From: Lewinellaceae bacterium
Lineage (GTDB): Bacteria; Bacteroidota; Bacteroidia; Chitinophagales; Saprospiraceae
Direction of reading: 5' to 3'
NCBI GenBank assembly: GCA_020636405.1
Contig: JACJXW010000004.1
Coordinates: 1,426,001-1,490,000 of the forward strand
DNA length: 64,000 nucleotides
Each line of letters begins with the position of its first letter. The stretch's first letter is position 1. Both the position numbers and the translations under genes were made by a program. Under the pieces are notes generated by a model. That model saw only the letters and a list, made by a program, of their open reading frames with translations, did not search any database and was not told where the DNA came from. Positions 8,781 through 16,795 of the stretch are shown here, one piece after another.

Positions 8781-8990
8781 CACGAACAGCCCACCCGTTA
8801 CCTTGCCGGGCAGTTGGGTATCGATCATTACTTTGCCGAAGTACTGCCCGAAGACAAAGCAGGCCTGGTCGCCCATTTGCAACAACAGGGTAAAACGGTT
8901 TGCTTCATCGGCGATGGCATCAACGAGGCTACCGGTCTAAGGTTGGACAAGGGAGCTGGCAACCGGGTTCGGTTCCAACTTTTTGTTTAA
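8775..8990 (+). pseudogene. Internal remnant of a heavy-metal P1B-type ATPase
   Basis: In the frame beginning at 8775 the translation reads GHEQPTRYLAGQLGI, then DHYFAEVLPEDKAGLVAHLQ, then GKTVCFIGDGINEA. This is the conserved P-domain of copper/zinc P-type ATPases (HEQPT, AEVLPEDK, GDGIN). No phosphorylation DKTGT motif, metal site or membrane helices are present, and the frame closes at a TAA inside the dispersed repeat at 8978. It is joined head-on to a carbamoyltransferase fragment, so two unrelated broken genes are fused here. Confidence 0.6.
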
Positions 8991-9006
8991 CTTGCCAACA
9001 AAAAGC
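8978..9006. repeat. 29-bp dispersed hairpin repeat, copy 1
   Basis: CTTTTTGTT (8979-8987) pairs with AACAAAAAG (8997-9005) around the loop TAACTTGCC. An exact 29-bp copy, loop included, lies at 21157-21185. Here it sits between the P-type ATPase remnant and the convergent AAA gene, so it might serve as a two-way terminator. The identical loop suggests a mobile or duplicated element. Confidence 0.65.
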
Positions 9007-9032
9007 CGCCCCGCCATGAAAAGCATAAAAGT

Positions 9033-10586
9033 TCACACCCCTACAACATGAATCGTCTTCCCATCCTCCTCTTCCGTCTTCCAGTAAATCTTCTCCTTCC
9101 ATGCAGCGCCTTTTCTTCGGTCGAAGATGACCAGCCATCCTGTGCTTTCACCTATTGTATCCATATAGCCGGCCAGTTGTTCCAAACCCTCGGGGATTGT
9201 CTTTTTGCCATAGTGCAGTTTGATTTCTATAGGATATTTATTTTCGCCATAATGAACACACAGATCCATTCTTCCCTTATTGGCGGCATATTCCCGCGAC
9301 ACCTCGCCTCCGGAATTGACCACCCGCTGTAAAAAGGCCTGCAGGATCAGGTGAGGAGCGGCTTCCTGATACTGATATTTCTCCTGCCAGATCTCGCTGT
9401 TTTCCCGCCAGAATTGTTGAAAAGCTTTTAATAGGCCGTTCATGTCCAGGCTGCTGTCGGTTTTCACCCATCGGTTTTCGATCTGCGATTCCATGTGGTA
9501 CTGCAGGTCGTAGCTTAGCGTTCTGATAATGACTTCCGCATACATTTTATTGGCGGGTTTCAGCACGTTGTCCTCATTTTTAAGCAGCCCCAGATCAAGG
9601 CAGTATTGGGTGTCGTCGTCGGTAAAACTAATGGCGTATTTTTCTCCCGTAATCACCGGCTCCATCACTTTGCGCACCCGTTCCTCCTTTAGGCGTTCCA
9701 GCAGGCTGTCGATGTGCGTGTCCCGCCGCAACAGGATGTTTTTGACGGCCTGATCGACGTGGGCGGCGGTGATTTTTTTTGTAAAATCGTTTTCCAGAAT
9801 TTCCATAATGATCTCCCGGGCGATGGCGTTAACCAGCCAGGGCTGCCCGTCGGTGTAATCATGGACGCTCTCAACTGCTGCTTTTTCAAAAACCTGTCCG
9901 GTAGCTTGGGTATGCTGGCGGTACAGGCCTTCGATTTCTTTAATGGAAAAATTACGCAAAGTCAAAGCTTTGGTAATAATGTTGAACGGGCTTGGGGAGC
10001 CGAGCGTCTGCCTGTCTTCTCTGATTTTTGATTTATAATCCCGGATATTTCTCATGCCCACCAGGGCAATGCTATGCGGGAAGGGGATGCGGCTGCGGGT
10101 AATGTATCCATTTCTGAGTTGCCGGAGGAAGGAGATCAACGTACTATCCTGCAGGGCGTCAATTTCGTCAAAAAAAATCACCAGGGGTTTGTCGAGCGCC
10201 AGGCAGTAATCCGTAATAGCGGTTTTTATCAAGTTTGCCGTATCGTTGACATCCAACTGCCGGGCAAATTTTTCTTTGTTGGGCAATTGAGAATATTTAA
10301 CTGCAAATCTAAGCGTATTTAAAATTTGCAGAATGCCTTCCTTTGCTTCGGTGAAAACCTGCGCCTGTTCCAGGCTGCAATACAAGGCGTAGTATTTCCC
10401 TTCCTGAGTGAAATGATCCACCAATTCATGCAGCAGTGTCGTTTTGCCCGATTGCCGGGCGGCGTGAATGACGAAGTATTGTTTCTGCTCGATTAAAGGC
10501 AACAGGCTCTTATTGCGCTCAAGGACGGGCACCATGTAATGTTCGTCAGGATGGCACGGCCCGGCTATGTTGAAATATTTTTGCAT
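9033..10586 (-). CDS. AAA-family ATPase with C-terminal nuclease-like (PD-(D/E)XK-type) region
   Basis: A 517-residue protein starting MQKYFNIAGPCHPDEHYMVP; an upstream in-frame ATG at 10652 is less likely because related 5' fragments begin at this position. P-loop AARQSGKTTLL (about 45-55), Walker B PLVIFFDEIDAL (about 130), and sensor-like SIALVGMRNIRDY. The C-terminal third holds a GRMDLCVHYGENKYPIEIKLHYGKKT stretch with the D...E-x-K pattern of restriction-like nucleases. Such proteins are abundant, often multi-copy genes in Bacteroidota, with defence or mobile-element roles proposed but unproven. It is convergent with its left neighbour and divergent from the OmpA gene. A 31-codon copy of its 5' end lies at 16578-16673. 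Confidence 0.72.
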   Translation of the reverse strand: MQKYFNIAGPCHPDEHYMVPVLERNKSLLPLIEQKQYFVIHAARQSGKTTLLHELVDHFTQEGKYYALYCSLEQAQVFTEAKEGILQILNTLRFAVKYSQLPNKEKFARQLDVNDTANLIKTAITDYCLALDKPLVIFFDEIDALQDSTLISFLRQLRNGYITRSRIPFPHSIALVGMRNIRDYKSKIREDRQTLGSPSPFNIITKALTLRNFSIKEIEGLYRQHTQATGQVFEKAAVESVHDYTDGQPWLVNAIAREIIMEILENDFTKKITAAHVDQAVKNILLRRDTHIDSLLERLKEERVRKVMEPVITGEKYAISFTDDDTQYCLDLGLLKNEDNVLKPANKMYAEVIIRTLSYDLQYHMESQIENRWVKTDSSLDMNGLLKAFQQFWRENSEIWQEKYQYQEAAPHLILQAFLQRVVNSGGEVSREYAANKGRMDLCVHYGENKYPIEIKLHYGKKTIPEGLEQLAGYMDTIGESTGWLVIFDRRKGAAWKEKIYWKTEEEDGKTIHVVGV

Positions 10587-10753
10587 CTTCTTTTGGTTTT
10601 CCCAAATGTAGGGAAAAATACGCTGATCGTAGATGGACGAAGCATGTAACACCAGTACAAATATTGGTTACCCCTGTGCAAAGGAAACGTCCTCCTTCCC
10701 CTTAGCTTTGCCCCGCATTCTCAACCAAAAAAAATACAAACACCATACCTGTT

Positions 10754-11554
10754 ATGCCTCTTAAATTAACCCTCTCCATCGCCCTTTTCCTCATCTGGGG
10801 CTTCGTCTCCTGGCGGTGGTACGTGTGCGGCATCAAACAGGCCTGCCCCGAGCCGCCTCCGCCTCCGGAAGATGTACGGCCCCTGGTGTTCGAATGGGGG
10901 AACGCCGGGCCCATTATCCGCCCGGCCTTCGAGGCCTACCGGGATTCCATCGCCAGGGCAGCCCTGCCGGAAGGGCAGATCCTGGAGATCGTAGGCCTGT
11001 ACTTTGAAGGCGAGGCTGGCTCGGATGAGCCTTCCAACCTGGGGGAAGGCCGGGCAAAAGAAGTGAAAAAGCTGTTCGCTGAAACCCTGCCGGAAGAGCG
11101 GCTGGCCACATCCTCCCGGAAGGCTGATGAGCCAGAGAATGCTCAGGAAGAACCCTTCGAAGCGGTAGCCTTTGCCTTCATTGAACCGACAGCCCTGGGC
11201 GATATGGCCATCACCGAACTGGAAGGCCGCATCCTCATCCAGTTCCCCTTTCGGGAAGCGTCAAAAGATATCGAGCCGGAAGTGGCCGCCTATTTTGAAA
11301 AGCTGGCCCGGCGGCTCAACCAAACCGGTGAAACCATCCGCATCACCGGGCACACCGACTCCATCGGCCCGGCGGCGGCCAACCTGAAATTGGGCCTGGC
11401 CCGCGCGAAATACATCGAGGATATTCTACTGTCGAAAGGCCTTACCCCTTCCAGGGCCGCCGCCGAATCGAAAGGCGAGGAAGAACCGGTAGCCGATAAC
11501 AGCACCGAAGACGGGCGGAAGCGGAATAGAAGGGTGGAGATCAGGATGGAATGA
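10754..11554 (+). CDS. OmpA-family protein with N-terminal membrane anchor
   Basis: A 266-residue protein. An N-terminal hydrophobic segment (LTLSIALFLIWGFVSWRW) acts as anchor or uncleaved signal, followed by a Pro-rich stretch. A first, degenerate OmpA-like half (about 45-120: PAFEAYRDSIARAALPEG..ILEIVGLYFEGE...GEGRAKEVKKLF) precedes a complete one (about 165-266: ILIQFPFREASKDIEPEVAAYFEKLA, IRITGHTDSIG, LGLARAKYIEDILLSKG, and the RKRNRRVEIRME end). The GHTD and NRRVEI motifs indicate peptidoglycan binding. The duplicated half is unusual. It lies with the membrane HhH gene downstream (gap about 130 nt with GGATG/ATGGATG short repeats). Confidence 0.78.
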   Translation: MPLKLTLSIALFLIWGFVSWRWYVCGIKQACPEPPPPPEDVRPLVFEWGNAGPIIRPAFEAYRDSIARAALPEGQILEIVGLYFEGEAGSDEPSNLGEGRAKEVKKLFAETLPEERLATSSRKADEPENAQEEPFEAVAFAFIEPTALGDMAITELEGRILIQFPFREASKDIEPEVAAYFEKLARRLNQTGETIRITGHTDSIGPAAANLKLGLARAKYIEDILLSKGLTPSRAAAESKGEEEPVADNSTEDGRKRNRRVEIRME

Positions 11555-11683
11555 TGCTGTGGATGTGGAGCGAAGCGACATCCCGGCGAATGTCGGGGCT
11601 ATGGATGTTATGGATGCTATAGATGCTCTTACTGAAAAACAAGCACGTCCGTAAGTGCGATAAATTAAGAAGAAAAAAACACC

Positions 11684-12301
11684 ATGTTTCAAAACACCGT
11701 CCAAAGCCCCAACGGCGCCACCCACACCCTCGAGATCCTCATCATGTGGCTCGTGGCCGGCCTGCTGGGCCTGCTGATCGGCTACGTCATCTGGCATCTG
11801 CGCCCACGGGAGTACCTCAGCTTGAAAAAACAGATCCGGGATCTCGCCGCCCGGCTCCGCGAACTCGAAGGCGAAAAGGGCCGCCTGCAGATGAGCAACG
11901 AAAAGCTGTCTGCTGAGCTCGCCGAGTGGAAAGCCAAACACCAGGCCCTGCTCGGGCAGTTGGATGAAAGGGAAGCCCTGCTCAAGCAAAAGCAGGAAGC
12001 CCTCGACGCCATCACCAACGCCGCCGACGACCTGACGGCTATCGACGGCATAGACGCCGCCATCGAAGGCCTGCTTCAGCAGGCCGGCATCCACACCTTC
12101 CAGGATCTGGCCAATACCCAACTGGCCGCCCTGCTGGCCATCCGGAAAGCCGCCGGCCCGGCCTATCGTTCCGCGGACCCGGACAATTGGCGCAAACAGG
12201 CCTACCTGGCCTATCAGGGCCGCAAGGAACACTATGCCGGCTTTGCGGAGCTGAAGATCGGGCGGAAGCAGGTGGAGCGGCTGCGTTTGAATGCAAAATA
12301 A
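11684..12301 (+). CDS. Membrane-anchored coiled-coil protein with C-terminal HhH domain
   Basis: A 205-residue protein: one membrane helix near 20-40 (MWLVAGLLGLLIGYVIWHL), a long coiled coil (about 45-115, KKQIRDLAARLRELEGEKGRL and onward), and an HhH module (about 118-205) reading DDLTAIDGIDAAIEGLLQQAGI, then DPDNWRKQAYLAYQGRKEHYAGF. The module is homologous to the tail of the DUF697-HhH protein at 5193-6041, with the same W-x-x-QA-x-LA-x-x-G signature. This links the two halves of the 3.4-12.3 kb region. No function is known; binding DNA or a protein partner at the membrane is a guess. Confidence 0.7.
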   Translation: MFQNTVQSPNGATHTLEILIMWLVAGLLGLLIGYVIWHLRPREYLSLKKQIRDLAARLRELEGEKGRLQMSNEKLSAELAEWKAKHQALLGQLDEREALLKQKQEALDAITNAADDLTAIDGIDAAIEGLLQQAGIHTFQDLANTQLAALLAIRKAAGPAYRSADPDNWRKQAYLAYQGRKEHYAGFAELKIGRKQVERLRLNAK

Positions 12302-14978
12302 TCACGCTACTGGACATTTTGGAGCCATTGTGCATATGTGCATTCGTCCATTTTTACCCGGCTGAGGTACGAAGGCGGGCGTGCATGTGTTTGAGGCCCA
12401 GCCTCTTATACGCGAATGCGCAAATGCAAGAATGCACAGCCCAGAAAATATTCAGCAGTATGCAAAATAATATTAGGTTGTATATCCAGAGCCGGGGATT
12501 TTGTATTTGGGCAATAAAACTTATTTTTACCTATATATTAAACCGGAACAGTACGTACCGTTGAAATTCTCCCTGCTCGCTAAATCTTTAATCGCCTTTA
12601 ATCTTCTATGGCAACCTCTGGTTGCCCAGCCCTACCTCTTTGACGTTCGGGAAATAAACGTAGAAGACGGCCTGCCGCACCGCAGAACCTTCGCCGTCAC
12701 TCAGGACCAGAACGGCTTCATCTGGGTCAATACGCCGGGCGCCATCAGCCGTTACGACGGCTATCGCTTCAAAACCTACAATGCTCCTTTCTTAAAAATT
12801 TCAGAAAACAACAGCGTCTTTTTGGCGGCCGACAAAGACAATAACTTATGGTACTGCGAAAAGACAGGAATTGAAAACCCTAATCAGAGTGGCATCATCA
12901 ATACCCTGAAGGATACCGTCTATGATTTTGAAACGTTTACCCATGGGTTGTTTTCCTCCGAAGACGTTATTCACATCAGCGAGTCTAAAATCAATAGATC
13001 AGACCTGTTCATTTCCACCCGCCAGGGAATCGTCTATAAATACAACCAGGATTTTGAGGAAGTGTATCGCATGTCCGGCGAGATCCGGAACTTTGTAATT
13101 TGCGAAGCCTTGCCGGACAGCAGTTACTGGATTTTGCATGCCAGGACGATGGCCAGGGTCAAAAACGGCCAACTATTGGATAGTTTTGACATAGAACCAC
13201 CCGGATTATTTCAATTCACAGCCTACCATCCGGACATCATTGTCGAAACGCGTTATCAGGAATATCTTTCGAATTATTGGGTGTTGCAAAACCGGCAGTT
13301 GGCCCCTTTTTACCTGAAAAATTATCCGCCGGAAGAAATCAACGCCTTATTTCAAGTCCACAATGACTACACTTGCTTTGCCACTCCCGGGGCTATCGTC
13401 ATTCAGGATCAGGCCGGAAACCAGTTGTTGAACTACCCGGTATCAAAGACCTCGGGGAGGATAGAAAACCAAAGGTATTATAATGGAGCTTTTGTAGGCC
13501 ACCAAAACATACTCTGGATAACCAGCGACAACGGCCTTGTCAGGGTCAACCGGAAACAAAACCCCTTCAAGGCCCTGCAGGCCGGGAACAGCATCCGGGG
13601 TATTTTCCGGGACGAGTATGGGCTTTGGATCGGCGGATACCGTCAAAATGCTTATGAAAACCTGACCGCTGAAGAGGCACAAATTACAATTCCGCTCTAT
13701 CCGGCGGCCACCTCCTTTGTAAGAGGAAAGCAGGGCCACCTCTGGGCAGGAACGGATGGGTTTATAATGATGGAATATATTCCTGCTCAGAAAAGATGGG
13801 TGGAACATGATTTTAGTTCCCAGGAGACAAGATTGTTTAAGCTGTTCCAAAATCCAGCCACCGGCAAGCTTTGGGCAGGGACTCCGGATGGGCTTGCCTA
13901 CCTGGACGATAAAAAGAAGGAATTGGTTCCTGTTCAACTTCCCGTTTCTTCCAGGGCTACCTTTGTCCGCCACTTTTATCAAAATGAACAGGGAATATGG
14001 ATCGCTTCCAGTAAAGGGATTTTCCTGATGGATAGCCGGACGGAAAAGATACTGGATTATTTTTCCATGGCCGACGGCTTGCCCAACGACAACATCAACC
14101 ACCTTTACGAAGATGCCGAGGGCATTTTCTGGCTGGCGTCCAAAGGCGGCGGGTTGATCCGCTGGGACAGGAAGAAGAATAGCTTCCGGCAGTTCACCCG
14201 CGAAAACGGCTTATCCGACAATACGGTTTATGCGGTTTATGAAGACGACTATGAAAACCTCTGGCTGCCCAGCAATTATGGGCTTATGCGTTTCGATAAA
14301 AATGCCTATGATACCCGGGTCTATTTACCTGAAAACGGGATTGCGCACGAGGAATTCAACACTTTTGCCCATTTCCAGGCAGAAGACGGTACGTTGTATT
14401 TTGGCGGGTTGAACGGCATCACGCAATTTCACCCTAAAGATATCATCGGAGAAGAGACGGAGAATATTCCACTCTACCTCTCTAAAGTACGCGTATTAAC
14501 AGAAAATGCAGAAGATTTTGTAGATAAAACCGAAGGCTTCCGGGCAGCAAAAAATATCCGCTTAGATCCCGGCGACCGGATCCTTGAGCTGGAAGTCAGC
14601 TTGTTGGATTATGAAAGTTCGGCCGATAACCAATATGCCTATCAAATTGAAGGCTACCAGGATCAATGGGTATATACCGGCGAAAATAAAATTTCCATCA
14701 TCAATCCGCCCTACGGCCGGTATGCGATCAAAATAAAAGGCAGGGGCGCGTCGGGGGCATGGTCCAACGACATCCTAAATATCCCGGTATATGCAAGAAA
14801 ACCCTTTTACCTGCAATGGCCGTTTATTGCCTTTCTATTCGCCTTTATCATCGCAATGACTTTCGCCATAGTAAGATGGCGAGTGTTCAAACTCAAGAAA
14901 GACCGGGCGCGCCTGGAAGCCGAAGTCCGCAACCGCACCCGGACCATCGCTGCTCAGGCTGAGGAACTGAAGGAACTC

Positions 14979-16570
14979 GACAAGGCCAAAACCCGCTTCT
15001 TTTCCAACATCACCCACGAGTTCCGCACCCCCCTGACCCTCATCATCGGCCCGCTGGAGCAGGTCATCGCTGAACAACCGCCGCCTACCATCTTCCGCCG
15101 CCGCCTGAACGGCGTGCTAAGAAATGCCCGCCACCTCCTGGGCCTGATCAACCAGATGCTCGACCTGTCCAAGATCGAAAGCGGGCGGATGCAAACCGAA
15201 GCGGCGCGGGGCGACCTCGTCGCGTATACGCAGGAACTGATCAAGCGGTTCGAACCCCTGGTAGTTAAAAAAGGCCTGCGGCTGAGTTTCGTCGCCCATC
15301 AGGAGCGCTGGGAAACGCAGTTCGACAAAGACAAGTGGGACAAGATCGTATACAACCTCCTTTCCAACGCTATGAAATTCACCCGGCCCGGCAATGCCAT
15401 TCAAGTGAGCCTGGCGCGCGCAGAACAAAACAGCGCGGAATGCATCCGGCTGGATGTGAAAGACACGGGGATCGGCATTGACAAAGAGCAGGTAGAGCAT
15501 ATCTTCGACCGGTTCTATCAAGCCCCCCCAGCCCCCCCAAAGGGGGGGAGGGACAGGACTCCTCCCCCTACGAGGGAGGCTGGGAGGGGGCCGGCGGCAC
15601 GGGTATCGGCCTTGCCCTGGTCAAAGAACTGGTGGAGCTTCAGGGCGGCCAGATCCGGGTGTCCAGTGAAATCGGTAAAGGCACTTCTTTCGAGTTGCTG
15701 CTGCCGGTATTGCAATCCGATCAAGCCAAGCCGCTGGACATCAGTGCAGACGCCGTTTTCCTGCCTGTTCCGGCCCCGCTGGAAGAAAAACCTGCCCCCA
15801 TTGCGCAAGCTGCCGCTTCGAGTGGGCGAGAGCCACTGGAATTGCTCCTCATTGAAGACAATGCCGAAATGCGGGAATACATTCGTTACTGCATTGACCC
15901 TTCCCGGTACAACATCACCGAAGCCGCCGATGGAGAAGAGGGCATCCAAAAAGCTACAGCCCTGGTCCCCGACCTGATCATCTCGGACTTGATGATGCCG
16001 AAAAAGGACGGCTTTGCCGTTACCCAGGCCATTCGGAGCAACCTTAGTACCTCCCACATCCCCCTCATCCTGCTGACTGCCCGGGCCTCTCTGGAAAGCC
16101 GCCTCGAGGGCCTGCAACGCGGCGCCGACGCCTACCTCACCAAGCCCTTCAGCCCGCAGGAACTGGCCCTGCGCATCGAAAAGCTCATCGAGATCCGCCG
16201 CTTGCTGCAGCAGCGGTATCAGGATGGGGCTACTTCCACAAGTGACGACGCCTACCGGCAGGAAAATGAGTTCATTACCAACCTTAGAGCATACATCCTC
16301 GAACATATCGACGAGCCTAACCTCAATGGCGATCATATCGGCCGGCACTTCGGCATGAGCCGCGTGCACCTGCACCGCAAGCTCAAAGCCCTCACCGGGC
16401 AACCCATTACGGACTTTGTCCGCTCTATTCGCTTACAGAAAGCCCTGGAACTGATCCGGGAAGGGGAACTGAATGTCTCGGAAATCGCCTACCAGGCCGG
16501 CTTTTCTTCGGTCAGCCATTTTTCGCGCTCGTTTAAGAAGGCGTATGGGAAAAGCCCTTCGGAGTTGTGA
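14979..16570 (+). repeat. 1.6-kb near-identical direct repeat (3' half of HTCS A)
   Basis: From GACAAGGCCAAAACCCGC to the stop codon this sequence matches 19550-21142 almost base for base. Seen differences are two isolated silent changes, one C indel, a cluster of nine silent changes near 16400-16440, and the last sense codon (TTG against GTG). The upstream halves of the two genes are clearly diverged, so the match marks recent gene conversion or duplication. Confidence 0.85.
15522..15592. repeat. GC-rich palindromic repeat inserted in HTCS A kinase ATP-lid coding sequence
   Basis: C-run/AAA/G-run followed by CTCCCCC...GAGGGAGG forms two adjacent hairpins. It lies between IFDRFYQA and GTGIGLAL, the N-to-G-box lid of the HATPase fold. 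The third HTCS (39748-43878) has the ordinary short lid ADNSSTRAQG here. A poly-C tract inside it carries the frameshift. Confidence 0.7.
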
Positions 16571-16577
16571 CGCCGGG

Positions 16578-16673
16578 TCAAATATCAGCAATTCCGACAT
16601 TGCGCTCGATAATGGACGCCATATAATGTTTGTTGGGATTGCACGGCCCGGCTATATTGAAATATTTCCGCAT
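16578..16673 (-). pseudogene. 5' remnant of an AAA ATPase gene related to 9033-10586
   Basis: The minus strand from 16673 reads MRKYFNIAGPC, then NPNKHYMASIIERNVGIADI and a stop. It matches the N-terminus of the intact gene (MQKYFNIAGPCHPDEHYMVPVLERN), and the bases just upstream of the ATG are alike too. Only 31 codons remain. It sits directly after the HTCS A stop, so the duplication boundary may have removed the rest. Confidence 0.65.
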
Positions 16674-16745
16674 CTTCTTCCGCTGGAGTTTTGCCAAAAG
16701 TAAGGAAAAATTTGTGTACGCCGGCTTGCCAGGATTATAACTGAG

Positions 16746-16770
16746 TTATGGATTTTTTTTAAATTTGAGG
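16746..16770 (+). promoter_or_regulatory. Conserved promoter-like block upstream of HTCS B
   Basis: A 25-bp block (TTATGG, a run of T, then TAAATTTGAGG) is repeated exactly at 39682-39706 upstream of HTCS C. TAAATTTG (16760-16767) fits the Bacteroidota -7 box TAnnTTTG. No good TTG -33 box is spaced correctly. Conservation between two otherwise diverged leaders suggests a shared control element. Confidence 0.4.
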
Positions 16771-16795
16771 GAACGGCATAAACCGGAAAAGGCGC

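Larger units (their letters stand above)
12501..16570 (+). pseudogene. Hybrid two-component sensor/regulator (HTCS) A, frameshifted in the kinase ATP lid
   Basis: Full HTCS layout: signal peptide (LKFSLLAKSLIAFNLLWQPLVAQ; the start may be a TTG at 12561), beta-propeller repeats, Y_Y_Y domain, membrane helix (about 770-790), HisKA with phospho-acceptor His (THEFRTP, about residue 839), HATPase, then receiver and AraC HTH. A run of seven C at 15523-15529, against eight in the paralogue, breaks the frame. The first frame stops at 15977, while receiver and HTH continue in another frame to 16570. As read, the product would be a kinase without receiver or DNA-binding domain. Sequencing error, pseudogene and slippage-controlled expression are all possible. 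HTCS proteins usually sense glycan breakdown products, but no SusC/SusD pair is in view. Confidence 0.75.
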
